This document shows positions 54,517 through 56,000 of a stretch of DNA of 56,000 bases, in pieces. The notes beneath the pieces were generated by a model. It saw nothing but the letters and a program-made list of their open reading frames with translations, did no database searches and was not told the DNA's origin. Within the stretch, counting starts at the first letter, position 1, and each line of letters opens with the position of its first letter. The stretch lies in contig NC_081412.1 in NCBI RefSeq assembly GCF_030272615.1, forward strand, positions 343,043,870 to 343,099,869, in the 5' to 3' direction. The translations under genes were made by a program, and so were the position numbers. The stretch is from Cryptomeria japonica (lineage: Eukaryota; Streptophyta; Pinopsida; Cupressales; Cupressaceae).

Positions 54517-56000
54517 ATGGCCTCCGCATCGCATGATAGTTCTAGTGCAACTGTCGATTCTATGGATTTCATACAATGAAAGTCGAAATATAATGCCTTG
54601 TCTCAAGTACTCACTGGTGTTATAGTAGAAGAAGGGATTTCGGATTATATAGATTGTAGAATTGAAGACCTAGGGTCTCTCACAATCCATTCTCAGCTAG
54701 GTCTATTCTATGGGAAGGATAAAAAGATCAAACTAGAGTATAGCATCTTGGAGAAGAAGAAGCTTCACAATGCGGTTTACTTCCTAGAGGATTTCACAGA
54801 TGACAACATTCGAATCATTCTGAGCGGAGTTTATGGTGACAAGATGTATCTTGAGAGAACACATGATATCACACCGCAAGCTATTCAGGTTGTCACCATT
54901 TTCTGCAATATAGGGGAAGTGCCAGCCCTAAGGAAGGTCAGCAAGACTGAAATGTCCAAGCTCACAGGTTCAGTGAGCAACTCACATGGCATGACCGTCA
55001 ACTCAATTAAGGATGATCTGGTCAAGTATGCCCGCATGGTAATAGGCTACTAGATGTTCTCTACCAACAGAATTAATTTTTTCTCTGCTGCAGTGGTAAA
55101 TGTTGCTTACAGGATGATCAAGGAGGATGCATCATTTGATCTGTGCACCTGTATGCAAAGACAACTTATGTTGAATCTTAAGTCAATCAAATAAGATAAT
55201 GCACTAAGATTCAAGTTTCGACAACTACTGGTAGGGTTATTCTTCTACTTCCAAGGTTATTTCCCAGGAGTTGGAGATATTCAGTGGTCTGTCAACCAAC
55301 CGGTTACCAAGAAGATCAAAGAGAGCCTGCAAGCAGTTGGAACCAGTTACCCTGATGTTCTGAACAAGTACTTTGATGAGTTTAGAAGCAAGATGAGCCT
55401 AAGGATGAGGATATCCAGTGACATTGTCAAGAAATATGAAGAGGATATCTGCTTTATCATCAAAGTGGATGAATGCATAATGGAGGCTATTGAGCCCAGA
55501 CAGGAAGAAGTAGAACCTATGGGCTATGAGGTGATGTATGATATGCTAGATGGGTATGCTTGTACCCTAATCACCTCACCCCTTGATCCTAAGGAAAAGA
55601 GAACTGGAACCTACTTGGAAAGGGTTGCACCGGTTGTAGAACCCTCTGAAAAGAAAGGAAAGGCAGTGCCTTTGGCGTTGGCACCAGTTACTGTAGCTAG
55701 TCCCAAAGTGACCAAGCAGTCACCTAGAAAGAAGAAACCGGAAGTGGCACCTGCCAAAGTATTCGAGAGGAAGAGGAAGACAAGGAATAACTCACTGGAC
55801 TTAGAAGAAACTGTGTCTAAAGAAAAACCCAAGAAGACAAGACAAACAAAGAAAAAGACAAAGAATGAACCGGCATCATCTGCAACGGTAAATATTGACA
55901 TTTCTTCCTACAAACCTTTGACACATTGTCAAAGAACTATCAAAAATATTAGGAGAAAAGTGTTGAATGATTTGATTGATTTTTTTGATGATTTCAATGA
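54517..56000 (+). pseudogene. Element E ORF2, first ~495 codons, cut by the window end
   Basis: Starts MASASHDSSSATVDSMDF at 54517. One frame runs to the window end with stops only near 54577 (TGA for Trp), 55051 (TAG for Trp) and 55192 (TAA for Gln). It lacks the frameshift that A has. Conserved segments: SDYIDCRIEDLGSLTIHSQL, KKLHNAVYFLEDFTDD, DLCTCMQRQLM, GYFPGVGDIQWSVNQPV, KKYEEDICFIIKVDECIMEA and SYKPLTHCQRT. Most differences from A keep the amino acid or are conservative. Function unknown. Confidence 0.78.

Larger units (their letters stand above)
25677..56000 (+). mobile_element. Element E: second copy of the A family, 3' end off the window
   Basis: 5' LTR 25677-26757, iMet primer site 26760, gag 26808-27653, then the nested element F (27654-53642 with one TSD), gag end 53643-54073, spacer, and ORF2 from 54517 to the window end. 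Similar to element A throughout. The A sequence across the F insertion point (2517-2531) is uninterrupted, which confirms the insertion. E truncates the D ORF at 25676. Confidence 0.9.

Overview
The window looks like intergenic DNA from a large, repeat-packed seed-plant genome. I favour a gymnosperm or conifer-like genome because of the many long, decayed, nested LTR elements, but the sequence does not prove it. I see no host gene, rRNA, tRNA, CRISPR array or bacterial signal. Nearly every base belongs to one of seven LTR retroelements, here called A to G. All coding sequences are broken, mostly by in-frame TAG/TAA/TGA that lie one C-to-T or G-to-A step from Gln, Arg or Trp codons, so no autonomous copy is intact.

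Layout. B (1-14427, +) is a Ty1/copia element whose 5' LTR runs off the left edge. A (441-7972, +), a non-autonomous element, sits inside that LTR with a GAGGG target-site duplication (TSD). At 14428-15123 is a relic of a related copia LTR. D (15124-16874 plus 24554-25676, minus) is a decayed element carrying an unrecognised ORF. C (16875-24553, minus), another Ty1/copia element, interrupts that ORF, and the reading frame rejoins exactly once C is ignored. E (25677 to beyond 56000, +) is a second copy of the A family and truncates D at its other side. F (27654-53637, minus), a Ty3/gypsy chromovirus, sits in the gag of E with TSD AAGAT. G (36362-52687, +), a 16.3-kb Ty3/gypsy Tat-like element, sits in the 5' LTR of F with TSD CAAAA. 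On the right side the stack is therefore D > E > F > G.

Most notable content. (1) The A/E family has no protease, reverse transcriptase or integrase. It has a coiled-coil, multi-zinc-knuckle Gag-like ORF followed by a second long ORF (about 1,035 codons) that I do not recognise. That ORF is well conserved between two independently decayed copies. (2) G carries, between pol and the 3' LTR and on the opposite strand, a degraded plant mobile domain (PMD, MAIN-like) gene. It also has a G-patch-like motif after its protease and two RNase H domains. (3) Upstream of the polypurine tract (PPT) of G is a tandem array of 34-nt hairpins with a conserved 14-nt loop and stems that vary in a compensatory way. 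(4) D encodes a further unrecognised protein.

How the parts work together. B and C (copia) and F and G (gypsy) once encoded Gag, protease, reverse transcriptase, RNase H and integrase. A and E share the tRNA-iMet primer site, the PPT and the LTR start sequence of the copia elements, so they were probably mobilised in trans by such elements. By-eye LTR comparison suggests about 6% divergence for A, 4-5% for F and about 3% for C and G, which agrees with G being younger than F.
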